Below are positions 1-5,543 of a stretch of DNA of 5,543 nucleotides, in pieces. Location of the stretch: NCBI GenBank assembly GCA_015658765.1, contig DQOE01000399.1, positions 1 through 5,543 of the forward strand, in the 5' to 3' direction. The translations under genes were made by a program, and so were the position numbers. The notes beneath the pieces are model-generated. The model was not told the DNA's origin, ran no database searches, and saw only the letters and a program-made list of their open reading frames with translations. This stretch comes from Verrucomicrobiota bacterium. Lineage in GTDB: Bacteria; Verrucomicrobiota; Verrucomicrobiia; Limisphaerales; UBA1096. Numbering within the stretch: position 1 is the first letter of the stretch; the number at the start of each line of letters is the position of its first letter.

Positions 1-273
1 GCCGTCGGCATCCTCGAGCAGCGCCACCGTGCCCAGCGTGAGCGGGCTCTCGCCAAGTTGCGGATAGCTGCGCCCCTCGACGACGAACATCCGCCGCGCG
101 TCGCCGAAGCACAGTGCCACGGGATCGCGCACCAGCGGCTCGGCGGCGGCAAGCTCCACCCGCGCGCCCGGTTCGACCTGAAACGCCCCGAGCGCCTTCG
201 CCGGCGAAAGCGGCCCCGGCGCGGCGACAAGCGCGGCTGGGAGAACGGCGGCAAGTATGGCAAATCGTATCAT
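1..273 (-). CDS. PVC-type membrane-bound dehydrogenase (TIGR02604-like), N-terminal fragment
   Basis: Only the first 91 residues are visible; the gene runs off the left edge. The protein starts MIRFAILAAVLPAALVAA, a short signal peptide with one basic residue, a hydrophobic core and a likely cleavage after the Ala-rich stretch near residue 18, so it should be exported. Residues 23-91 match the start of the family: an SPAKALGAFQV segment, then VELAAAEPLVRDPVAL, then MFVVEGRSYP and the beginning of a V-LLEDADG blade, as in the beta-propeller of TIGR02604 (related to sugar dehydrogenases of the sorbosone type). ATG at 273-271 was chosen because the signal peptide begins there and no in-frame ATG, GTG or TTG occurs in the nine codons upstream. 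No clear ribosome binding site is present. It is divergent from tdh. The natural substrate of this family is mostly unknown. Whether a HEAT array and cytochrome domain follow cannot be seen. Confidence 0.82.
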   Translation of the reverse strand, partial: MIRFAILAAVLPAALVAAPGPLSPAKALGAFQVEPGARVELAAAEPLVRDPVALCFGDARRMFVVEGRSYPQLGESPLTLGTVALLEDADG

Positions 274-326
274 GACGCAACTTGGCTCGGTGGAGTTTAG
301 CGGCGCGCACCGCGTAATCAAATCCC

Positions 327-348
327 GCGCTTGGCCGGGCGCTTGGCC
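327..348. repeat. 10-bp direct repeat, 12-bp period
   Basis: The word GCGCTTGGCC occurs at 327-336 and again, exact, at 339-348, separated by GG. The second copy continues into AA, making the palindrome TTGGCCAA at 343-350. A period near one helical turn in a divergent intergenic region would suit a regulator binding two sites on one face of the DNA, but the core word is also common elsewhere in the window, so chance or a genome-wide word bias is possible. Confidence 0.5.
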
Positions 349-388
349 AATTTTCACTTTTATCTTTCAACCCGGGGCCTCAGCGCCC
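337..388. repeat. 7-bp inverted repeat flanking the AT-rich island
   Basis: GGGCGCT at 337-343 and AGCGCCC at 382-388 are exact reverse complements, 38 bp apart, and bracket the AT-rich island upstream of tdh. They could pair in a transcript or act as two half-sites. In GC-rich DNA a 7-bp match of this kind can arise by chance, so the role is uncertain. Confidence 0.35.
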
Positions 389-417
389 ATTACATGGAAG
401 TCTTTTTTGAATGAAAG

Positions 418-1440
418 ATGAAGGCACTCGTTAAAAAACAATCCGGAGAAGGACTTTGGCTCGAGGACGTTCCGCAGCCCGGGGTGGCGGCCAATGACGT
501 CCTCATCAAGGTGGGTCGCACCGGCATCTGCGGCACCGATCTGCACATTTACAAATGGGACGACTGGGCCAGCAAAACCGTGCTGGTGCCGCTCGTGGTG
601 GGGCATGAGTTCGTCGGCGAAATCGTTGAGGTCGGCGAAGACGTCCGTGACTTCCGCGTCGGCGAGCTGGTGAGCGGCGAGGGGCACGTGGTTTGCGGGC
701 ATTGCCGAAACTGCATGGCCGGCCGGCGGCATTTGTGCAACGACACCGCCGGCATCGGCGTCACGCGGCCCGGCGCGTTCGCCGAGTACATCGCCCTGCC
801 CCAGACCAACGTGTGGGTGCACAAGCCGGGCATCGACCTTGATGTCGCCTCCATCTTCGACCCGTTTGGCAATGCCACACACTCGACATTGAGTTTCCCC
901 GTGCTGGGCGAGGACGTGCTGGTGACCGGTGCGGGGCCAATCGGGATCATGTCCGCCGCCATCGCCCGACACGCCGGCGCGCGGCACGTGGTGATCACCG
1001 ACGTCAACGAATACCGGCTCGACTTGGCCAAGCGCATGGGTGTGACACGCACGGTGAATGTGGCCAAAGAAAAACTCGCCGATGTGCAGAAGGAACTCGG
1101 CATGGACGAGGGTTTCGACGTGGGCCTCGAGATGAGCGGCAACCCGGATGCGTTCAACGACATGCTCGCGAACATGTGCCACGGCGGCAAGATCGCCATG
1201 CTCGGCATCCCCGAGAAGGAGATGGCCATCGACTGGAACACGGTCGTTTTCAACATGCTCACCATCAAGGGCATCTACGGCCGCGAAATGTACGAGACAT
1301 GGTACAAGATGACCGTGATGCTCGAGGGCGGCCTCGACATCGCACCGGTGATCACACACCGGTTTAAGTTCGCCGATTTCCAGCAAGGATTCGACACCGC
1401 CCTCAGCGGCGAAAGCGGCAAGGTGATTTTAGAATGGTAG
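418..1440 (+). CDS. tdh: L-threonine 3-dehydrogenase
   Basis: Zinc-dependent medium-chain dehydrogenase that oxidises L-threonine with NAD+ to 2-amino-3-ketobutyrate in the cytoplasm, the first step of threonine conversion to glycine. The 340 residues align almost without gaps to the 341-residue E. coli Tdh. Visible hallmarks are the catalytic zinc site Cys38 with His63-Glu64 (VVGHEFVG), the structural zinc cysteines 93, 96, 99 and 107 (CGHCRNC...LC), His90 in GEGH, the DPFGN segment at 148-152, the Rossmann loop GAGPIG at 171-176 followed by Asp195 and Arg200 in TDVNEYRL, the signature [11 protein letters not shown], and [15 protein letters not shown]. The ATG at 418 is the only possible start: the in-frame ATG at 394 meets TGA after six codons. 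The start lacks a Shine-Dalgarno motif. kbl begins one base after the stop, so the two are surely co-transcribed and probably translationally coupled. All key residues are intact, so it should be active. Confidence 0.97.
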   Translation: MKALVKKQSGEGLWLEDVPQPGVAANDVLIKVGRTGICGTDLHIYKWDDWASKTVLVPLVVGHEFVGEIVEVGEDVRDFRVGELVSGEGHVVCGHCRNCMAGRRHLCNDTAGIGVTRPGAFAEYIALPQTNVWVHKPGIDLDVASIFDPFGNATHSTLSFPVLGEDVLVTGAGPIGIMSAAIARHAGARHVVITDVNEYRLDLAKRMGVTRTVNVAKEKLADVQKELGMDEGFDVGLEMSGNPDAFNDMLANMCHGGKIAMLGIPEKEMAIDWNTVVFNMLTIKGIYGREMYETWYKMTVMLEGGLDIAPVITHRFKFADFQQGFDTALSGESGKVILEW

Positions 1441-1441
1441 A

Positions 1442-2626
1442 ATGTACGGCAACCTAAAAACCCAACTGCAAACCGAGCTGGACGAAATCCGCGCGGCAGG
1501 CCTTTACAAGGGCGAGCGTGTCATCGACACGCCGCAGGGCGCGCGCGTGGGCGTGGGGCGCGAGGCGCCGGTGCTGAACATGTGCGCCAACAATTACCTT
1601 GGCCTCGCGAGCCATCCCGACGTCATCGCCGCCGCACGCGATGCGCTCGACGAATGGGGCTACGGCCTAGCCAGCGTGCGGTTTATTTGCGGCACGCAAA
1701 AAATCCACAAGCAACTCGAGGGCAAGCTCACCGAGTTCCTCGGCACGGAGGACACCATTCTTTACACGTCCTGCTTTGATGCAAACGGCGGGTTGTTCGA
1801 GACGCTGCTTGGCCCCGACGACGCCGTCATTTCGGACGAACTCAACCACGCCTCCATCATCGACGGCGTGCGCCTCTGCAAGGCCAAGCGATTCCGCTAC
1901 AAAAACAACGACATGGCCGACCTCGTCGCGCAACTGATTGAAGCGAAGGGCTCGCGCCGCATTTTGATCGTCACCGACGGTGTATTCTCGATGGACGGTT
2001 ATCTCGCCAATCTTCCCGCCATCTGCGACCTCGCCGACGAACACGGCGCCTTGGTTATGGTGGATGACTCCCACGCCGTCGGCTTCATGGGCGCACACGG
2101 CCGCGGCACTCACGAACACCACGACGTGATGGGCCGCATCGATATTCTCACCGGCACGCTCGGCAAAGCCCTCGGCGGCGCCAGCGGCGGCTACACCAGC
2201 GGCCGCGCGGAAATCGTCGAAACCCTCCGCCAACGCTCGCGCCCCTATCTCTTTTCCAACACCGTCGCCCCCAGCATTGTCGCTGCTTCGATAAAAGCCA
2301 TCGATTTACTGAACTCCTCCACCGAACTCCGCGACCGACTCGAGACCAACACAAAGTTTTTCCGTGACCAAATGGCCGACAGCGGTTTTCACATCCTCGA
2401 AGGCACGCACCCCATCACCCCCATCATGCTAGGAGATGCCGCACTTGCTGGCCGTTTCGCCGATGTGATGCTCAAGAAAGGCGTTTACGTCATCAGCTTT
2501 TCCTTCCCCGTCGTGCCCAAGGGCAAGGCAAGAATTCGCACTCAAATTTCTGCGTCGCACACAGAGGAAGATCTCGAGTTTGCCATCGTCAAGTTCGCCG
2601 AGGCAAAAACCGATATGGGGATCTGA
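1442..2626 (+). CDS. kbl: Glycine C-acetyltransferase (2-amino-3-ketobutyrate CoA ligase)
   Basis: PLP enzyme of the alpha-oxoamine synthase family that cleaves 2-amino-3-ketobutyrate with CoA to glycine and acetyl-CoA, taking the unstable product of Tdh. At 394 residues it is about the length of E. coli Kbl (398) and matches it along its whole length. Motifs seen are CANNYLGLA near the N-terminus, [24 protein letters not shown], His136 in [17 protein letters not shown] (stacks on PLP), VDDSHAVGF with Asp208 and His211, the Schiff-base Lys242 in [25 protein letters not shown], and Arg366 in KARIRTQ for the substrate carboxylate. The strict match to FDANGG and GVRLCKAKR favours Kbl over relatives such as serine palmitoyltransferase, BioF or HemA. 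The ATG follows the tdh stop by one base; AAGGTG at 1420-1425 is 16 bases upstream, too far for a normal ribosome site, so coupling to tdh translation is likely. Confidence 0.97.
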   Translation: MYGNLKTQLQTELDEIRAAGLYKGERVIDTPQGARVGVGREAPVLNMCANNYLGLASHPDVIAAARDALDEWGYGLASVRFICGTQKIHKQLEGKLTEFLGTEDTILYTSCFDANGGLFETLLGPDDAVISDELNHASIIDGVRLCKAKRFRYKNNDMADLVAQLIEAKGSRRILIVTDGVFSMDGYLANLPAICDLADEHGALVMVDDSHAVGFMGAHGRGTHEHHDVMGRIDILTGTLGKALGGASGGYTSGRAEIVETLRQRSRPYLFSNTVAPSIVAASIKAIDLLNSSTELRDRLETNTKFFRDQMADSGFHILEGTHPITPIMLGDAALAGRFADVMLKKGVYVISFSFPVVPKGKARIRTQISASHTEEDLEFAIVKFAEAKTDMGI

Positions 2627-2638
2627 ACAAAGTTGCTT

Positions 2639-2659
2639 CGTTCGGAGACGCTCCGTACG
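2639..2659 (+). other. Intercistronic stem-loop between kbl and the amidase gene
   Basis: Positions 2639-2647 pair with 2651-2659 in eight of nine positions: an inner stem CGGAG/CTCCG closed by the loop ACG, one T-T mismatch, then an outer CGT/ACG. It starts 12 bases after the kbl stop and ends 26 bases before the amidase ATG. No T-run follows on the plus strand, so it is not a standard intrinsic terminator. It could stabilise the 3' end of tdh-kbl mRNA, act in partial termination, or affect amidase translation. The pairing is seen directly; the function is inferred. Confidence 0.5.
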
Positions 2660-2685
2660 CTTGGCTGGTCGCAACAAATGTCGTC

Positions 2686-3648
2686 ATGCAACGAATCACC
2701 CGGGATCAAGCTCGTAAGTTCGCCTTCGATTGGCGGGATGAACCGCTCCTCCGCGTCCAACCGGGCGAATCGTTCGAGATCGAAACATGGGATGCCAGCT
2801 CTGGGTTTTTCAAAACACCGAGCGACAAGGCCATCCCGGCCAACCGGCCCGGCTTCGACAGTCATCCACCCCTGGCGAACCCGATCGGCGGACCGGTTTA
2901 CATCGAGGGCGCTGAGCGCGGTGATGTGTTGCTGATCGACATCGAGGATATTGAGGTGGGTGATTACTCATGGGTGGCCATTGGCCCCAAGCGCGGTCCA
3001 CTCGGTGAATCCACCCGCTGGCCCGAGCTTTCCAGCCAATATACAACCAAGATATTTAAACATAGCCCCGGGCCAAGCGGCACAATGCGGGATGGCACGA
3101 TGCAGTTTAACGACGAGATCGCCTGGCCAATCACACCGTTCATTGGGACGATCGGCGTCGCCCCGGAACGCGAAGTGACCACCAGTATTGACGGCCAAGG
3201 CCCATGGGGAGGCAATCTCGACATCCGCGACGTGACCGTTGGCAACCGGATCCACCTCCCGGTTTCACACGAGGGAGCCCTGTTTTATCTCGGCGATGTA
3301 CACGCCAGCCAGGGCGACACCGAGTACACCGGCACAGCGGCGGAGACCTGCGCCACCGTCCGTGTGCGACTCGAGTTGGTGAAAGAAAAACGCCTGCCGT
3401 TCATGCGCATCGAAAAACCGGACATCATCATCTCAGTGTATGCCGCACGACCACTCGAGTTGGCAGTGGACACGGCGACGCAACATCTCATGGCATGGTT
3501 GATCGACGAGTACGGCATGTCGCCAACCGACGCCTACTGCCTCGTCAGCACCTGCCCGGATTTCCGGATAAACATTTATCAGATGGTAAACATAGGCAAA
3601 CTGAGTTTTGTCGCCGGCGCAGAGGTGACAAAAAGCATCCTCTCATAA
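2686..3648 (+). CDS. Acetamidase/formamidase family protein
   Basis: Member of the FmdA/AmdA family (PF03069), metal-dependent amidases that hydrolyse formamide, acetamide or other small amides to ammonia and the acid in the cytoplasm. The 320 residues correspond to the short form of the family; the characterised FmdA and AmdA enzymes are about 400. Clear family motifs are HPPLANPIGGPVYIEGAERGD (60-80), then VLLIDIEDIEVGDY, KHSPGPS (125-131), GPWGGNLD (172-179), GDVHASQGDTEYTGTAAE (203-220) and a C-terminal AYCLVSTCPDFRINIYQMVN (283-302). There is no signal peptide or membrane segment. The ATG at 2686 gives an N-terminus of normal family look; the nearby ATG at 2678 is out of frame, and no ribosome site is evident. 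It lies 59 bp after kbl on the same strand and is the last gene before the convergent terminator, so it is probably in the tdh-kbl transcript. Substrate cannot be told from sequence; specificity in short-form members is poorly known. Confidence 0.88.
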   Translation: MQRITRDQARKFAFDWRDEPLLRVQPGESFEIETWDASSGFFKTPSDKAIPANRPGFDSHPPLANPIGGPVYIEGAERGDVLLIDIEDIEVGDYSWVAIGPKRGPLGESTRWPELSSQYTTKIFKHSPGPSGTMRDGTMQFNDEIAWPITPFIGTIGVAPEREVTTSIDGQGPWGGNLDIRDVTVGNRIHLPVSHEGALFYLGDVHASQGDTEYTGTAAETCATVRVRLELVKEKRLPFMRIEKPDIIISVYAARPLELAVDTATQHLMAWLIDEYGMSPTDAYCLVSTCPDFRINIYQMVNIGKLSFVAGAEVTKSILS

Positions 3649-3660
3649 AACCGCCCTTCA

Positions 3661-3692
3661 CTGTCAGCAGCCTGACAGATTGATCAATTTTT
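3661..3692. terminator. Probable bidirectional terminator between convergent genes
   Basis: CTGTCAG at 3661-3667 and CTGACAG at 3672-3678 form a perfect 7-bp stem with the loop CAGC. For plus-strand transcription it starts 12 bases after the amidase stop and is followed, after a further palindrome ATTGATCAAT (3679-3688), by TTTTT at 3688-3692. For minus-strand transcription it lies 5 bases past the stop codon and is followed by TTTT opposite 3647-3650. In both directions the T-run is about 10 bases from the stem instead of adjacent, so termination by this element is probable but not textbook. Confidence 0.55.
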
Positions 3693-5543
3693 GTTCGTGA
3701 GATACTTCAGGAGCGTGATGGTTTCACGCTGGGTAAGGGTATTGAGGAGGCCAAGCGGCATCATCGATTGAGCAAGGACCTGGCGAGACTTGATCTCGGC
3801 GCGCGGCACGTTGAGCGTCTCGGTGAGGGTGCGTATGGTGAGCGTATCAGCGGTTTCGTTGAGGACGGTGCCGGCAACAACCAGGCCGTTTTTGCGGGTG
3901 ACGATGTTGAGTTGAAACGCCTCCCCGACGACGGCGTTGGGGTCGACGATGCTCTCGAGGTAATAATCGAGTCCGTTGCGCCATGAGCCGGTGAGGTCGG
4001 GGCCGATGGCGGTGCCTTGGCCGTTGAGTTGATGACACGTCGCGCACGCCTTGTCGAATACCGCGCGGCCGTCGTTGGCGCTGTACGCCCACAGCGGCGC
4101 CTCGGTGTAGAGCGTGCGAAACTTGGCCATCAATGTTTTTGCATCGGCACTGGTCTCGCCGACTTTGCCCCAGATGCCGGTGAGCAATTCGGTTGTGCGT
4201 GCGTCGCCGAGGCTGTGCATTTGGCGAATGTGCAGCGCGGTCAACTCGCCCTTGGCCAGGCGCTTGTCACGCACGGCCTGCAACAACGCTCGCGCCGGGA
4301 GGGGCTGGCTGGAGAGCGCGTTGAGCGCGGTGAACCGCTCGGCGTCGCGCAGCTTGGCCAAGCGGCTGATGAGCGCGGCGGCGGCCTTGGCGTCGTTGAA
4401 ACGGCCAAGCATCGGGATGATCTCAGCGCGAAATTCCGGCTCGTCGAGCAAAGCAATTAGGTTACCCACCGAGCCGGCGTCACTGCGCGGCTTTAGCAGG
4501 GAAAGGGCGACCTTGCGCCTTGACATGGATGCGGTTTTGTCGGCGAGCAACTGCCAGTTTCGGGCAAGCACATCTGCGTCACCGAAAATAACGCCAAGCT
4601 GATCGAGCAACCCTTGCGTCTCGGCATCGGCGGCGGTGCGGTAACGGGCGGACACAGCCTTCCAGCCGACGGGCGAAGGCGCGGCGGCGCGTTCATTTAG
4701 CGAATGGGCAAGCAACCGCAGCGTGCGCTTGGCCTGGGCGGCATCGGTGGTTTTCAAAGACGCCACCAAGTGCTCGCGGCCGGTGTCGTGACGGCCGAGA
4801 TACCAATGAATTGAGTCGGCCAACAGCGTGAGCGGCGTGGCCTTGGCCAAGCGCATGGCGCGGGCAGGATCAGCGAGTGCCGCCGGGGCGATGCCAAACC
4901 AAATCATGTTTGGCAAATAGGCGTCGGTATTATCTTCGGCGTGACTGCCCAAGGCCTCGGCGAGTGGCCAGCGCTGGGCGTCGCTGCCCAGTCGCGGCAG
5001 CGCGCTGGCCAGGGCGAGGCGCACCATCGCAGAGGAATCGTCCTGGGCCAGTCGCACAAACTGTCCGGCATCTGACTTGGGTTGCTCGGTGAGCAGCGAG
5101 ACGGCCCAACTCCGCACAACATCGCTTTCGTGCCTAAACAAGTCTTCCGGTATGCCGCCGCTGGTGGCGTATAGCGCCCACATCGCGCGCAGGACGATGC
5201 GCGGCTCGCGATGGCCAAGTAGTTTACGCAGGCGTGCGTTTGTGCCGGACGCGAGCTTGCCGCTGGCAGCGCGTTCCTGCAGCAGGCGACGGGCAGTGCG
5301 CACGTGCCAGTCGTTTTTGTGTAATTGCAAATCGACGAGTTGAGCATCGCTGAGTTTTTGAAGATCCACTTTCACCGGCTTGTACGTCGCGCTCCAGGCC
5401 ATGCGGAAGATGCGGCCGTTGGAGCGGTCCCAGCGCTCGGCGTGGGGGCTGTGGCAGTGTTGCTGGTCCACCCAGTCGATCATGTACACCGCACCGTCCG
5501 GGCCGTAGTCCAGATCCACGCCCACGAAGTTCGTGTCAGCCAC
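3684..5543 (-). CDS. PVC-type heme-binding protein, propeller end + HEAT array + cytochrome c (C-terminal part)
   Basis: The gene enters from the right edge; the GTG at the window edge is an internal Val codon and not a credible start. The 619 visible residues show the end of the beta-propeller (VGVDLDYGPDGAVYMIDW, then SNGRIFRM at 41-48), as in TIGR02604; an alpha-solenoid of HEAT-type helix pairs from about 50 to 480, opened by the family's DWHVRTARRLLQERA segment; and a TIGR02603 cytochrome c domain from about 485 to the end. Heme attaches at Cys500-Ala-Thr-Cys503-His504 (bases 4032-4046), followed by GQGTAIGPDLTGSW, with a probable distal ligand Met595 in SMMPLGLL. The protein is expected outside the cytoplasm as a dehydrogenase passing electrons to its heme, but no member's substrate can be inferred here. 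The stop TGA is at 3686-3684, convergent with the amidase gene. It belongs to the same family as the protein starting at base 273. Confidence 0.9.
   Translation of the reverse strand: MADTNFVGVDLDYGPDGAVYMIDWVDQQHCHSPHAERWDRSNGRIFRMAWSATYKPVKVDLQKLSDAQLVDLQLHKNDWHVRTARRLLQERAASGKLASGTNARLRKLLGHREPRIVLRAMWALYATSGGIPEDLFRHESDVVRSWAVSLLTEQPKSDAGQFVRLAQDDSSAMVRLALASALPRLGSDAQRWPLAEALGSHAEDNTDAYLPNMIWFGIAPAALADPARAMRLAKATPLTLLADSIHWYLGRHDTGREHLVASLKTTDAAQAKRTLRLLAHSLNERAAAPSPVGWKAVSARYRTAADAETQGLLDQLGVIFGDADVLARNWQLLADKTASMSRRKVALSLLKPRSDAGSVGNLIALLDEPEFRAEIIPMLGRFNDAKAAAALISRLAKLRDAERFTALNALSSQPLPARALLQAVRDKRLAKGELTALHIRQMHSLGDARTTELLTGIWGKVGETSADAKTLMAKFRTLYTEAPLWAYSANDGRAVFDKACATCHQLNGQGTAIGPDLTGSWRNGLDYYLESIVDPNAVVGEAFQLNIVTRKNGLVVAGTVLNETADTLTIRTLTETLNVPRAEIKSRQVLAQSMMPLGLLNTLTQRETITLLKYLTNKN

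Larger units (their letters stand above)
274..417. promoter_or_regulatory. Divergent intergenic region between the secreted protein gene and tdh
   Basis: This 144-bp stretch separates two divergent starts and must carry signals for both, unless tdh is transcribed from elsewhere. It holds an AT-rich island (about 349-370) inside GC-rich flanks, a 10-bp direct repeat and a 7-bp inverted repeat, both annotated separately. TATCTT at 361-366 resembles a -10 box facing tdh, but no -35 hexamer lies at the proper distance, so no promoter is called firmly. No Shine-Dalgarno motif lies at a normal distance from either start: GGAAG at 397-401 is 16 bases from the tdh ATG. Functional control is inferred from position only. 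Confidence 0.45.

Noticed and set aside
58..300. An 80-codon plus-strand frame near the left edge
   Set aside because: It lies opposite the signal peptide and family motifs of the minus-strand gene; its Arg/Pro-rich product has no family look.
367..1386. A 339-codon open frame on the minus strand opposite tdh
   Set aside because: It mirrors tdh codons in a GC-rich gene; the product is rich in His, Asp and Val with no recognisable domain, while tdh is matched along its whole length.
1667..2233. A 188-codon open frame on the minus strand inside kbl
   Set aside because: It is an Ala/Val/Glu-rich low-information shadow of kbl, which shows all its active-site motifs on the plus strand.
3204..3683. 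A 159-codon plus-strand frame overlapping the end of the amidase gene
   Set aside because: It is the +1 shadow of the amidase reading frame, rich in Arg and His, and the conserved motifs are all in the other frame.
4017..4602. Plus-strand frames of 147 and 162 codons opposite the HEAT/cytochrome gene
   Set aside because: Both are shadows of a minus-strand gene that carries a clear CxxCH domain and HEAT-type repeats.
1..5543. Possibility that the two edge fragments are one gene split by insertion of the threonine operon
   Set aside because: The N-terminal piece is on the left and the C-terminal piece on the right, with both reading leftward, which is the wrong order for an interrupted gene; no terminal repeats or transposase were seen.
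5541..5543. GTG at the right edge as a start codon
   Set aside because: The residues after it continue the propeller end of the family (a GPDGAVYMIDW segment), which lies hundreds of residues into full-length members.

Overview
The window looks like a chromosomal segment of a GC-rich bacterium of the PVC group, most likely Verrucomicrobiota and possibly Planctomycetota. The main reason is that both ends carry pieces of the PVC-type 'membrane-bound dehydrogenase / heme-binding' family (TIGR02604 N-terminal and TIGR02603 C-terminal domains), which is expanded in those phyla. The lack of clear Shine-Dalgarno sequences in front of the starts fits this but does not prove it.

Layout, left to right. 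(1) 1-273, minus strand: the first 91 residues of a secreted protein of the TIGR02604 type, running off the left edge. (2) 274-417: a divergent intergenic region with a 10-bp direct repeat and a 7-bp inverted repeat, the likely place of control for the genes on either side. (3) 418-2626, plus strand: tdh and kbl, one base apart, encoding the complete two-step threonine-to-glycine pathway (L-threonine 3-dehydrogenase, then glycine C-acetyltransferase). (4) 2627-2685: a 59-bp gap with a strong 8-bp hairpin. (5) 2686-3648, plus strand: a short-form acetamidase/formamidase family protein, probably the third gene of the same transcript. (6) 3649-3683: a short convergent gap with a perfect 7-bp stem-loop, probably a terminator serving both strands. 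(7) 3684-5543, minus strand: the C-terminal 619 residues of a second PVC-type protein, with the end of a beta-propeller, a long HEAT-type helical array and a CxxCH cytochrome c domain; its N-terminus lies beyond the right edge.

Together, Tdh oxidises threonine to 2-amino-3-ketobutyrate and Kbl cleaves this with CoA to glycine and acetyl-CoA. The amidase would release ammonia from a small amide. The middle of the window therefore reads as a cytoplasmic carbon/nitrogen catabolic unit set between two secreted, probably redox-active, PVC-type proteins that belong to one family and share one orientation. No tRNA, rRNA, CRISPR array, insertion sequence or phage gene was seen. The least explained points are the pairing of the amidase with tdh-kbl, the intercistronic hairpin, and the arrangement of the two flanking family members.
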